Positions 53,226 through 61,681 of a stretch of 64,000 nt of DNA are shown here, piece after piece; within the stretch, counting starts at the first letter, position 1, and each line of letters opens with the position of its first letter. The DNA lies in assembly GCA_964626905.1 (NCBI GenBank), contig CAZVHA010000005.1, forward strand, positions 1-64,000, given 5' to 3'. The stretch is from REEB52 sp964626905. Lineage in GTDB: Bacteria; Chlamydiota; Chlamydiia; Chlamydiales; SM23-39. The position numbers and the translations under genes were made by a program. The notes under the pieces are model-generated. The model worked only from the letters and a program-made list of their open reading frames with translations, did no database searches and was not told where the DNA came from.

Positions 53226-54820
53226 TGATGATTGCCAAAACTTTGAGTCGGTATCTCTTCTACCTCTCGCTCCTCCTCCTCGCCCCCATCGCTCTATCGG
53301 CCTACTTCCAATTTTTTTCCCAATCTCACCCACAGCCCCACAGTTTTTTCCCATTTTTATGGACCCTACTGATCGCACTGGGCTGCTCCTCCGTTCTCTA
53401 TTTTATCGGAAAAAAAGGAAAAGATCCCCTGTACCGCAAAGAGAGCATTTTACTCCTCATCCTCATCTGGATTTTAACTACCCTGATCAGCGCCCTCCCT
53501 TTTGTCTTTAGCAAAACACTCAAACCCATCGACGCTTTTTTTGAGGCGATGTCGGGTCTTACGACGACGGGCGCCACAGTCATCGCCCCAAAGGCTTTTG
53601 ATTCCAGAACAGGCGATGAAATTCCGATCCATCTGACCAATGTCCACGTCCCCGAAAAAACCTATTCCTACTTTGGGACTATCGATCCGATCCGAGATGT
53701 TGCAACGGGCATGATCACCCACTCTGGAGTGGAGGCTGTGGGTAAAGCGCTCCTTTTTTGGAGAAGCCTTTTACAGTGGATCGGCGGCATTGGCATCGTC
53801 GTCGTCTTTTTGGCGGTCCTTCCCGTTTTGGGCGTGGGGGGGAAATTTCTCTTTCAAATGGAGACAACAGGTCCCATTAAAGACGAAATCCAACCCCGCG
53901 TCCGGATGGCAGCTTCGCGAGGCTGGAAACTCTACGCCTCTTTGACCGTTTTAGAGATGATTCTTCTCGTCTCAACCAACCGAGATATGCCCCTTTTTGA
54001 TGCGATCTGCACCTCTTTTTCCACCATTTCAACTGGGGGATTTTCAGTTCGGAATGAAAGTATCGGAAGTTATCACAGCCTTGCGACAGAGACGATCGTC
54101 ATTATTTTTATGATCTTGGGAAGCATTAACTTTTCCCTCTATTTTCATATTCTTCGGATGAAGTTTTCCAAAATTTATGTCCCCGATTTTTTTCTCTTCT
54201 TAGGAGTGATTGCGATCGGCTCTATCGCCATCTCCTCTTTTCTCATCCCTGAATTTGGAGTGGCGAACGGGTTTCGCCAAGGGATCTTTCAGGCAGTTTC
54301 AGTGCAGACCACAACAGGCTTTTTTTCCACAAATTACGACCTTTGGCCCTTTGCCCCGCAGATGCTCATGCTCATTTTGATGTTTGTCGGAGGCATGTCG
54401 GGCTCCACTGCAGGTGGAATTAAAACCTCAAGGTTCTACATCGCCTATAAAATTCTCATCCACCGCCTCGAATCGATTTTTCGCCCCGACAGCATCCGCA
54501 AACTCTACGTCGGACCGAGTGAAGTGGACGATAAAAATGCCCTCACCGTCCTCACCTTCTTTTGCATTGTCGCTTTTTCTACAACTTTAGGGACAATCCT
54601 CCTCGTCTTTGACGGGATCGATCCAGAAACTGCCCTCGGCCTCATCTCCTCATTCTTGAACAACTCCGGCATCGCCTTTAGAGCCGCTGGCCCCACCGAA
54701 ACCATGGCCTTCTTATCCCCATTTTCCAAGCTCATGGCCTCCTTCTGGATGCTCTTGGGCCGCCTCGAATTTTTCGCCGTTTTGCTCCTCTTTTTACCCT
54801 CATTTTGGAAAAATCGGTAG
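53225..54820 (+). CDS. trkH: Trk potassium transporter TrkH
   Basis: 531 residues; start ATG at 53225 overlapping the trkA stop (TGATG). Membrane protein with four selectivity-filter repeats: SGLTTTGATVIAPK, FSTISTGGFSV, QTTTGFFSTNYD and LNNSGIAFRAAG. After filter 1 there is an extra hydrophilic stretch of about 45-50 residues (AFDSRTGDEIPIHL to HSGVEAVGKA) not in E. coli TrkH (483 residues), probably an outward-facing loop. Moves K+ with the help of TrkA. Confidence 0.94.
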   Translation: MMIAKTLSRYLFYLSLLLLAPIALSAYFQFFSQSHPQPHSFFPFLWTLLIALGCSSVLYFIGKKGKDPLYRKESILLLILIWILTTLISALPFVFSKTLKPIDAFFEAMSGLTTTGATVIAPKAFDSRTGDEIPIHLTNVHVPEKTYSYFGTIDPIRDVATGMITHSGVEAVGKALLFWRSLLQWIGGIGIVVVFLAVLPVLGVGGKFLFQMETTGPIKDEIQPRVRMAASRGWKLYASLTVLEMILLVSTNRDMPLFDAICTSFSTISTGGFSVRNESIGSYHSLATETIVIIFMILGSINFSLYFHILRMKFSKIYVPDFFLFLGVIAIGSIAISSFLIPEFGVANGFRQGIFQAVSVQTTTGFFSTNYDLWPFAPQMLMLILMFVGGMSGSTAGGIKTSRFYIAYKILIHRLESIFRPDSIRKLYVGPSEVDDKNALTVLTFFCIVAFSTTLGTILLVFDGIDPETALGLISSFLNNSGIAFRAAGPTETMAFLSPFSKLMASFWMLLGRLEFFAVLLLFLPSFWKNR

Positions 54821-54832
54821 ATTTGGTATAAT
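54805..54832 (+). promoter_or_regulatory. Promoter of the small gene at 54849
   Basis: TTGGAA (54805-54810), 16 bases, perfect TATAAT (54827-54832), overlapping the end of trkH; GAGGTG lies six bases before the next ATG. Confidence 0.7.
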
Positions 54833-54848
54833 AGAAGTGAGGTGAATT

Positions 54849-55229
54849 ATGGAAATAACAAATACATCAAATTATCGGTATAACAATAGTAATTATAATT
54901 GGTCCGACTTCCTTCAATTATACAACCAATTCGGTGCTGATCGAAATCTTCTTCAACACGATCTCAGCCAAACTCCCCCCAATTGGTCGAAAATTCAACA
55001 GGATTTGAGCAAGATGGAACAAGATTTTAACGCGATGGTACAGATGGCTCCCTTCATGAAAGGGGCAAGCGCAAAGCTTCTCGCGGGAGTCCTTGGACCC
55101 ATGGCCAATTTCATTGCTCAGATGAAAGACGAAGCCATAGACAAGAATACAGACGGAATGTCCAAAACCCTTGCTTTATTTAACTTCCAGATGGGCCCCA
55201 TTCTTCAGGTGATTCTGCAGGGGCGGTAG
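54849..55229 (+). CDS. Small uncharacterised protein, 126 residues
   Basis: Strong ribosome site (GAGGTG) and its own TATAAT promoter suggest a well expressed gene. The N-terminus is Asn/Tyr/Ser-rich (TSNYRYNNSNYNWSDFL), the rest helical and amphipathic with LSKMEQDFNAMVQMAPFMKG and LLAGVLGPMANFIAQMKDEA. No signal peptide. Size, polar start and helical body recall type III secretion substrates or chaperones, but no family is recognised. Convergent with groEL. Confidence 0.7.
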   Translation: MEITNTSNYRYNNSNYNWSDFLQLYNQFGADRNLLQHDLSQTPPNWSKIQQDLSKMEQDFNAMVQMAPFMKGASAKLLAGVLGPMANFIAQMKDEAIDKNTDGMSKTLALFNFQMGPILQVILQGR

Positions 55230-55257
55230 AACCCACCCCAGGTGCTTTTCCGCAGTA

Positions 55258-56940
55258 TTACATCATCCCGCCGAAATCTCCCATTCCCCCCATGCCGCCC
55301 ATTCCGGGCATGCCACCCATTCCACCCATGCCGGGCATTGGGGCTGCGGCCGCTTTTTTCGGCTCAGGTTTATCTGTGATCATGGCTGAAATGGTGATGA
55401 GCATGCCCGCAATTGACGCTGCATGGATCAGCGCGCTTTTGGGGACAAGGACGGGATCGATGACCCCATCTTTGACAAGGTCGGAAAATTGATCGGTGAG
55501 TCCGTTGTAGCCGTAAGCGCCCTCTTTTTCGCCGATTTTCTCGGCGATGAGCTCACCATTTTTTCCACAATTTCTGGCGATGGCAATCGCAGGCGCAAAG
55601 CAGGCTTTGCGAACGATTTCGACGCCGATTTTTTCATCGCCATCCAATTTGAGTTTATCGAGCGCTTTGGCGGCTCGAATCAGAGCAACGCCTCCTCCGG
55701 GGACAATCCCCTGAGCGGCGGCAGCTCTTGTCGCATGGAGGGCATCTTCGATCCGGTCTTTTTTTTCATTCGCCTCAGTTTCTGTGACAGCTCCCACGTG
55801 GATCACTGCGACGCCGCCGGCAAATTTAGCCAATCTTTGTTCGAGTTTTTCCCGATCGTAATCGGACAATTCTGGATCCGAGAGGGCAGCTCTAATTTGC
55901 CCGACGCGCGCCTGGATCAGTTTTGGTTTTCCCAAACCGTCGACGATCGTCGTATTTTCCTTGGAAATTTGGACTCTTTTAGCGCTTCCCAATACTTCGA
56001 GTCCCACCTCTTCGATGTTGTAGCCCATCTCATCGGAGACGAGTGTGGCTCCGGTCAAAATGGCCAAATCCTCCAAAATCTGCTTGCGCGCGTCGCCAAA
56101 AGCGGGCGCTTTAACAGCGCACAGGGGGAGTCCCCCTTTCACTTTATTGACGACCAGCGTTGCGAGAGCTTCTGAATCGATGTCATCAGCGATAATGAGG
56201 AGCGGGCGGCTCCCCTTTTCCATCGCCTTTTCCAAAATAGGGACAAGCTCTTTAGCGCTCGAGAGTTTTTTATCGGTGATCAAAAAGGCTGGGTTATCGA
56301 GCTCGACGCTCATTTTTTCCGCGTTTGTAACGAAATAGGGAGAAATATACCCTTTATCGAATTGCATCCCCTCGACGACTTCAAGGGTTGTCTCGATCCC
56401 TCTTGCTTCGCCGATTGTGACAATGCCATCTTTACCCACCTTTTGCATTGCCTCGCCGATGATCGCGCCAATAGCGGGGTCGTTATTTGCAGAAATGGCG
56501 GCGATCTGCTCGATCTCTTCGGGGCTTCGGATCGCTTTTGCCTGTTTGTCGAGCGCCTCTTCGATCGCTTTTACTGCCCGATCGATGCCCCGTTTCAGAT
56601 CCATTGGATTTGCGCCGGCGCTCACATTCTTGACCCCTTCGGAAAAAATCGCCTCCGCGAGGACAATGGCGGTGGTCGTCCCATCTCCAGCAGTATCGGA
56701 AGCTTTAGAGGCGGCCTCTTTCACCAGCTGCGCTCCCATGTTCTCATACTTGTCTTTCAGGTCAATTTTTTTTGCGACGCTCACTCCGTCTTTGGTGGAG
56801 ATTGGAGAACCAAAGTCCTGTCCAATCACTACGTTGCGCCCTTTGGGTCCCAATGTGACAATCACCGCTTTGGCGAGAGTTCTGACCCCTTTGAGGAGCG
56901 CTTTTGTCGCCTCTTCGTGGAATTTCAACATCTTTGCCAT
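55258..56940 (-). CDS. groEL: Chaperonin GroEL (60 kDa)
   Basis: 560 residues. ATP-binding GDGTTTAIVLAEAI (about 86), KVGKDGIVTIGEARG, GGVAVIHVGAVTETE, ISANNDPAIG; ends in the Gly-Gly-Met tail MGGMGGMGDFGGMM. Forms the double-ring folding chamber with GroES. It follows groES by two bases. Chlamydiae carry several groEL paralogues; the neighbouring groES and intact motifs mark this as the functional main copy. Confidence 0.97.
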   Translation of the reverse strand: MAKMLKFHEEATKALLKGVRTLAKAVIVTLGPKGRNVVIGQDFGSPISTKDGVSVAKKIDLKDKYENMGAQLVKEAASKASDTAGDGTTTAIVLAEAIFSEGVKNVSAGANPMDLKRGIDRAVKAIEEALDKQAKAIRSPEEIEQIAAISANNDPAIGAIIGEAMQKVGKDGIVTIGEARGIETTLEVVEGMQFDKGYISPYFVTNAEKMSVELDNPAFLITDKKLSSAKELVPILEKAMEKGSRPLLIIADDIDSEALATLVVNKVKGGLPLCAVKAPAFGDARKQILEDLAILTGATLVSDEMGYNIEEVGLEVLGSAKRVQISKENTTIVDGLGKPKLIQARVGQIRAALSDPELSDYDREKLEQRLAKFAGGVAVIHVGAVTETEANEKKDRIEDALHATRAAAAQGIVPGGGVALIRAAKALDKLKLDGDEKIGVEIVRKACFAPAIAIARNCGKNGELIAEKIGEKEGAYGYNGLTDQFSDLVKDGVIDPVLVPKSALIHAASIAGMLITISAMITDKPEPKKAAAAPMPGMGGMGGMPGMGGMGGMGDFGGMM

Positions 56941-56942
56941 GA

Positions 56943-57236
56943 TTAACCCCCGAATACAGCTAATACATCCTCTTCAGAGAGGATCAAGTAATCGGTCTCA
57001 TCAGCCTTGTACTCAGTGCCAGAATAGGACGAGAAAAGGACCTCATCGCCCACCTTAACCGATACGGGATGGAGCTTTCCTTTACTGTCGATTTCGCCAG
57101 GGCCTACTGCCACGACGACGCCTTGCTTTGGCTTTTCTTTTGCAGTTTCGGGAAGGAGAATCCCCCCTTTAGACGTTTGCGCTTCTTGGCGCTTGACTAC
57201 GATTCGGTTTTTAAGAGGTTTTATCTTCTGGGTCAT
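56943..57236 (-). CDS. groES: Co-chaperonin GroES
   Basis: 97 residues with PLKNRIVVKRQEAQTSKGGI, LPETAKEKPKQG, and the C-terminal VLFSSYSGTEYK; the mobile loop and roof strands are present. Caps the GroEL ring. GGAAGAC just before the ATG. Confidence 0.97.
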   Translation of the reverse strand: MTQKIKPLKNRIVVKRQEAQTSKGGILLPETAKEKPKQGVVVAVGPGEIDSKGKLHPVSVKVGDEVLFSSYSGTEYKADETDYLILSEEDVLAVFGG

Positions 57237-57262
57237 TGTCTTCCTCCAACTTTTTTAAGGCG

Positions 57263-57291
57263 ATTATAAAGGGTCCTCTTGAATTAGTCAA
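57263..57291 (-). promoter_or_regulatory. groESL promoter
   Basis: On the minus strand TTGACT (57291-57286), 17 bases, perfect TATAAT (57268-57263), 27 bases before the groES start. No intact CIRCE operator is seen around it. Confidence 0.75.
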
Positions 57292-57341
57292 CATTTAGCA
57301 ATCACTCCCCCCTCGTTGCCAAACCTCATGGCGAGAGTTCA

Positions 57342-57428
57342 GAGGCAGCCCTCAAAACTGCTTTGCATGGACGCAACGTGGCTCAAAAGGGCGATTTTTC
57401 CAGGCAAATGAGTTTTGAGGGCGGCCTC
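57342..57428. repeat. Inverted repeat upstream of the RND operon (87 bp)
   Basis: 25-bp arms 57342-57366 and 57404-57428 pair at 22 of 25 positions (gaggcagccctcaaaact at the left). It sits between divergent groES and the efflux operon. Not related by eye to the other palindromes. Confidence 0.7.
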
Positions 57429-57468
57429 TTCATTGACGAATAAAGGGAAATTTGCAAAGTTGCGAAAT

Positions 57469-58578
57469 ATGAAGATGGTGGGATGGTTCTTTCTTGTTTT
57501 GGCTCTTTTTTCCTGTGCGAAGAGGGAAGAAAAGCGGGCGATTGTCAAAGTGGTTCCGTACACTGTGGAGCCGCGGACGATTCCGTTGACATTTGAGTTT
57601 GTCGGGGTATGCCAGAGTTCCCACTTAGTGGAGGTCCGCTCGCGGGTGGAGGGGTATTTAGACAAGGTGGCCTATACTGAGGGGGCGCCGGTGAAAGAGG
57701 GGGACCTCCTTTTTGAGATCGACGCGCGTCTTTTCGAGGCGAAGTTGGATGAGGAGAAGGCGAATTTAGAGAAAGAGAAGGCAATTTTATGGTCAGCGCA
57801 AAGGGCGGTCGATCGATATAAGCCGCTTTTTGAGCAACGAGCTGCGAGCCGCAAAGATTTGGACGATGCGACAGCGCAGCTGCTCGCCCAGCAGGCGCAG
57901 GTGAGTTTTTATGAGGCGCGGCTGCATGAAGCTGAGCTGAATTTAAGTTACACGTCGATCCATTCCCCTATTTCAGGTCTGACGACCAACTCGAGATATC
58001 AAGAGGGGACGCTGATCTCTCCTGGAGCGAACGATCTTCTGACGACGGTTTCAGTGATTGATCCTATCTGGGTTGTTGTGAACGTATCTGACTATTATTT
58101 TTTAAAGAGTTCTGAGGAGATTGCGGCGGGGATATTAGAAGTTCCTAAGGATTTTCATTTTGATGTAAAGCTCATTCTTTCCAATGGGAACGAATACCCC
58201 TATTCGGGGGAGGTGAGTTTTATTTCTCCTGTGTTGAATTCGAGTACGGGGACATTGAGTGCAAGGGCCATCTTTAAAAATCCGGAGTATCTTTTAAAGC
58301 CTGGGCAATTTGTGAAGGCGATTGCGTCTGGGGCAAAGAGGCTTCATGCGATCACCGTTCCCAAGTCTGCCATTGTGCAGGGGGAAGGGGGGCGATTTGT
58401 CTATGTGATTAAGGAGGGGAACCGGGTTGAGAAGAGAGCCGTTGTAACCGACACGTGGTACGGCGATGATTGGATTATCACATCGGGGTTAAAGGCGGGT
58501 GACGTGGTGGTTCAGGAAGGGGTGAATAAAGTAAAAGAGGGAATGGTTGTAGAAGTGATCGATTCCCCAAAGAAATGA
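57469..58578 (+). CDS. RND efflux periplasmic adaptor (AcrA/MexA-like)
   Basis: 369 residues from the ATG at 57469, giving a lipoprotein signal LVLALFSC; an upstream in-frame TTG at 57415 is less likely. Membrane-fusion features: biotinyl-lipoyl-like start VEVRSRVEGYLDKVAYTEGA, coiled-coil hairpin (about 85-150), returning lipoyl segment YTSIHSPISGLTT, and beta-barrel domain to the end. It bridges pump and outer-membrane channel. First gene of a three-gene operon; seven bases separate it from the pump gene. Confidence 0.93.
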   Translation: MKMVGWFFLVLALFSCAKREEKRAIVKVVPYTVEPRTIPLTFEFVGVCQSSHLVEVRSRVEGYLDKVAYTEGAPVKEGDLLFEIDARLFEAKLDEEKANLEKEKAILWSAQRAVDRYKPLFEQRAASRKDLDDATAQLLAQQAQVSFYEARLHEAELNLSYTSIHSPISGLTTNSRYQEGTLISPGANDLLTTVSVIDPIWVVVNVSDYYFLKSSEEIAAGILEVPKDFHFDVKLILSNGNEYPYSGEVSFISPVLNSSTGTLSARAIFKNPEYLLKPGQFVKAIASGAKRLHAITVPKSAIVQGEGGRFVYVIKEGNRVEKRAVVTDTWYGDDWIITSGLKAGDVVVQEGVNKVKEGMVVEVIDSPKK

Positions 58579-58585
58579 TCGAAAT

Positions 58586-61500
58586 ATGTCAAATTTTTTT
58601 TTAAAAAGGCCGATATTTGCGATGGTTCTGTCGATCATCATCGTATTGATTGGCATTGCCTTTTTAAGGCGACTTCCCATAGAGCAATTTCCCTCTTTAA
58701 GTCCAGTGCAGATCAAAGTGATCACTCGATTGCCTGGGGCGTCGGCCCAGGCTCTATCGGATAGCGTGGCGGCGCCTTTAGAGGAGGCGATCAATGGGGT
58801 CGAGAATATGATCTACATGTATTCTCAGAGCGTAGCTCCGGGAAATCTCAGTTTAGTGGTCTCATTTAAGATTGGAACCGATCCAAACACCGCTTTGATC
58901 AACACGCAGAACCGGGTGAATCTAGCTCTTTCCTCCCTTCCTCCTGAAGTGCAAAAGGAGGGGGTGGTGGTCATCAATCAAAACCCCAGCATTTTGCTTT
59001 TTGTGGCCATTGAGTCGGAAAACGATTCACACGATCCGATTTTTCTTGCCAACTATGCGAATACAAACATTGCCAATTATCTTGAACGGATCAATGGGGT
59101 TAGTTCAGCCAAAGTGCTCAATGCGAAGGACTATTCGATCCGCATTTGGATTAAGCCTGATCGGCTAGCGCAATTTGGGATGACGGTGACCGATGTGATT
59201 CGAGCGGTTCAAGAGCAAAATGGGACCCATTCGATTGGGTTGATTGGGGGAGAGCCGACAATGACGCCGAACCAATTGACGATTCCAGTGACTGCTCCTG
59301 GGCGGTTAAAAAATGTGGAGGAGTTCGAAAACATTATTTTGCGGGCTGAGCGGGATGGGGCGATGGTGCTGCTCAAGAATGTGAGCGATGTCACTTTGGG
59401 CTCTATCAGTTATAACCTTGTGGGAGATCTCAACGGCAAATCGGGTGCTTTCATCGGGATTTACCAAGACACAGCGGCCAACGCGATTGAGGTGTCGAGT
59501 TCGGTGCGATCGAAGCTCGAGGAGCTCTCGCAATTTTTCCCTGAGGGAATCGTCTATAAAATTCCCTATGACACTTCAAATTACATCAAGTTATCGATTT
59601 CACATCTTCAAAAAACGCTCATCGAGGCTGTTTTGCTGGTCGCGCTGGTTATTTTTATCTTTTTACACAGCATTAGGGCGGCGATTGTTCCGATTGCGGC
59701 GATGCTCGTATCGATCACTGGGGCATTCATTGGGATGTATCTTTTTGGGTTTTCCGTGAACACTCTCACTCTTTTTGGGCTTGTTTTAGCGGTGGGGATT
59801 GTCGTGGATGACGCGATCATCGTCGTTGAAAATATCGAGAGGAAGTTGGGGGAAAAAGAGCTGACTCCACAGGAGGCGGCCCAAGTTGCGATGAAAGAGG
59901 TGACGGGGGCCGTTGTTGCGACGGCATGTGTATTGGGGGCGGTGTTCATTCCGGTCTCGTTTTTAGGGGGGATTACGGGGCAATTTTTCAAGCAATTTGC
60001 AATTACGATTGCAACGTCTGTTTTTCTCTCTGGGTTTGTCGCTTTGACGCTGAGTCCTGTTCTTTCGATACTCTTGCTGAAAAAGGGGCGCAAAAAAGCT
60101 AGGTGGGCGATCTATTTTGATTCGATGTTTGGGGCTTTATGTGAATTTTATCTCAAAGGGGCGAGCTTTTTGATTCGAAAGCCGCTCTACGGCATCGGAT
60201 TCTTTATTGCGATGATCATTGCAACTGGGGTGATTGTGAAGTCAACCCCGATTGGGCTTGTCCCTCATGAAGATCAGGGGCTCGTGTTGATTTCATCTTC
60301 ATTGCCAGATGGGGCGAGTTTATCGCGGGTGGAGGCTGTTTCGAATCAAATTGAGAAAATCGCCTCTCAAAATCAGGGGGTATCGGATGTGCTTGCTATG
60401 TCTGGATATAGTTTGATTGAATCGATTGAGCGTTTGCAGATGGGGGCCTATTACATCAACTTGAAGAATTGGGATGAAAGGAAGGAGAGCGCATTTCAGA
60501 TCATTGACTCATTAAATGCCCAATTGAGTGAGATTCCCGAAGCGCTGATTACGGCGCTAAATCCGCCTGATATTCCTGGAATTGGGGTGGTTGGAGGATT
60601 TGATTTTTGGATTGTCAATGATGGGCCTGCCGATTATGAAGCGGTCAATCGAGTGGTTAATGAGATTGTCGCAAAGGCGAAGACGCATCCTGAATTTTCG
60701 AAGGTATTGACTTCGATCAATGCGAATAACATGGAATTATTTATCAATCTCGATGCAGTAAAAGCGCGCTCATTTGGGGTGAACATCGATGAAATTTACC
60801 AAACACTGCAGGTGCTTCTCGGTTCATCTTATATCAATCAGTTCAACAAATTTGGCCATGTTTATCAGGTGGTAGCGCAAGCGGAACCTTCTGGGCGCGA
60901 TTCGATTGAAGATATTGGGAATACGTATGTGAGATCGAGTCAAAATGAGATGATTCCGCTGAAATCGCTCATCATTCCCACTTTTTCTAAGGGGCCGACG
61001 TTGGTGCAGCGGTTCAATGGATTTCCGGCGGCATTGGTCTCATTGATTCCGGCAATTCCCGACCCAGAGCGGATCGTATCGGTCATGGAGAAAATTGCGA
61101 AAGAAACTCTTCCTCCGGGGATGTCTTATTCTTGGGGGGGACTTGCATTTCAACACAAGGAGACGGGGGGGATGTCGGCGGCGGCATTTCTTTCGGCATT
61201 TGTGCTCATCTTTTTAGTTTTAGCTGCGCTTTATGAGAGATGGCTTCTTCCGATTGCGATTTTGATGGCGGTTCCCTTTGGTGTATTTGGGGCCTTTTTA
61301 AGTGTCCGGTTGTTTCACACGGGGGCGAACATCTATTTAGTCATTGGGGTGATTGCGCTGATTGGGCTTGCGGCCAAAAATGCGATTTTGATCATTGAGT
61401 TTGCGAAAGAGGAGAGAAAAGCGGGCAAAGAGATCATCGATGCGGCGCTGACGGCGGCAAGGCTCCGCTTTAGGGCGATTATGATGACCTCGCTTACGAT

Positions 61501-61681
61501 TATCGTCGGATCGCTCCCCTTAGTGGTTACAACAGGCGCTGGGGCAATCAGTCGCAAATCGGTTGGGATGGGGATGATTGGCGGGATGGCGATGGCGACC
61601 TTTTTGGCAGTCTTTTTTGTCCCCCTATTCTACCAGGGGATGGAGAACTTATCAGAATGGTTTAAAAATAGGAAAAAATGA
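58586..61681 (+). CDS. RND multidrug efflux pump (AcrB/MexB-like)
   Basis: 1031 residues, the standard HAE1 length, with 12 membrane helices and two large periplasmic loops. Start MSNFFLKRPIFAMVLSIIIV. Proton-relay residues: GIVVDDAIIVVENIERK (Asp pair in helix 4) and LIGLAAKNAILIIEFAKEE (Lys in helix 10). The periplasmic pores look complete. Expels toxic compounds with the adaptor and channel. Overlaps the channel gene by ATGA. Confidence 0.96.
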   Translation: MSNFFLKRPIFAMVLSIIIVLIGIAFLRRLPIEQFPSLSPVQIKVITRLPGASAQALSDSVAAPLEEAINGVENMIYMYSQSVAPGNLSLVVSFKIGTDPNTALINTQNRVNLALSSLPPEVQKEGVVVINQNPSILLFVAIESENDSHDPIFLANYANTNIANYLERINGVSSAKVLNAKDYSIRIWIKPDRLAQFGMTVTDVIRAVQEQNGTHSIGLIGGEPTMTPNQLTIPVTAPGRLKNVEEFENIILRAERDGAMVLLKNVSDVTLGSISYNLVGDLNGKSGAFIGIYQDTAANAIEVSSSVRSKLEELSQFFPEGIVYKIPYDTSNYIKLSISHLQKTLIEAVLLVALVIFIFLHSIRAAIVPIAAMLVSITGAFIGMYLFGFSVNTLTLFGLVLAVGIVVDDAIIVVENIERKLGEKELTPQEAAQVAMKEVTGAVVATACVLGAVFIPVSFLGGITGQFFKQFAITIATSVFLSGFVALTLSPVLSILLLKKGRKKARWAIYFDSMFGALCEFYLKGASFLIRKPLYGIGFFIAMIIATGVIVKSTPIGLVPHEDQGLVLISSSLPDGASLSRVEAVSNQIEKIASQNQGVSDVLAMSGYSLIESIERLQMGAYYINLKNWDERKESAFQIIDSLNAQLSEIPEALITALNPPDIPGIGVVGGFDFWIVNDGPADYEAVNRVVNEIVAKAKTHPEFSKVLTSINANNMELFINLDAVKARSFGVNIDEIYQTLQVLLGSSYINQFNKFGHVYQVVAQAEPSGRDSIEDIGNTYVRSSQNEMIPLKSLIIPTFSKGPTLVQRFNGFPAALVSLIPAIPDPERIVSVMEKIAKETLPPGMSYSWGGLAFQHKETGGMSAAAFLSAFVLIFLVLAALYERWLLPIAILMAVPFGVFGAFLSVRLFHTGANIYLVIGVIALIGLAAKNAILIIEFAKEERKAGKEIIDAALTAARLRFRAIMMTSLTIIVGSLPLVVTTGAGAISRKSVGMGMIGGMAMATFLAVFFVPLFYQGMENLSEWFKNRKK

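Noticed and set aside
55423..56175. 250-codon plus-strand frame inside groEL
   Set aside because: Antisense to groEL, whose motifs are complete.
57286..57330. CIRCE operator for HrcA before groESL
   Set aside because: Only scattered matches (gagtg, gctaa) are present; the TTAGCACTC-N9-GAGTGCTAA pattern is not met.
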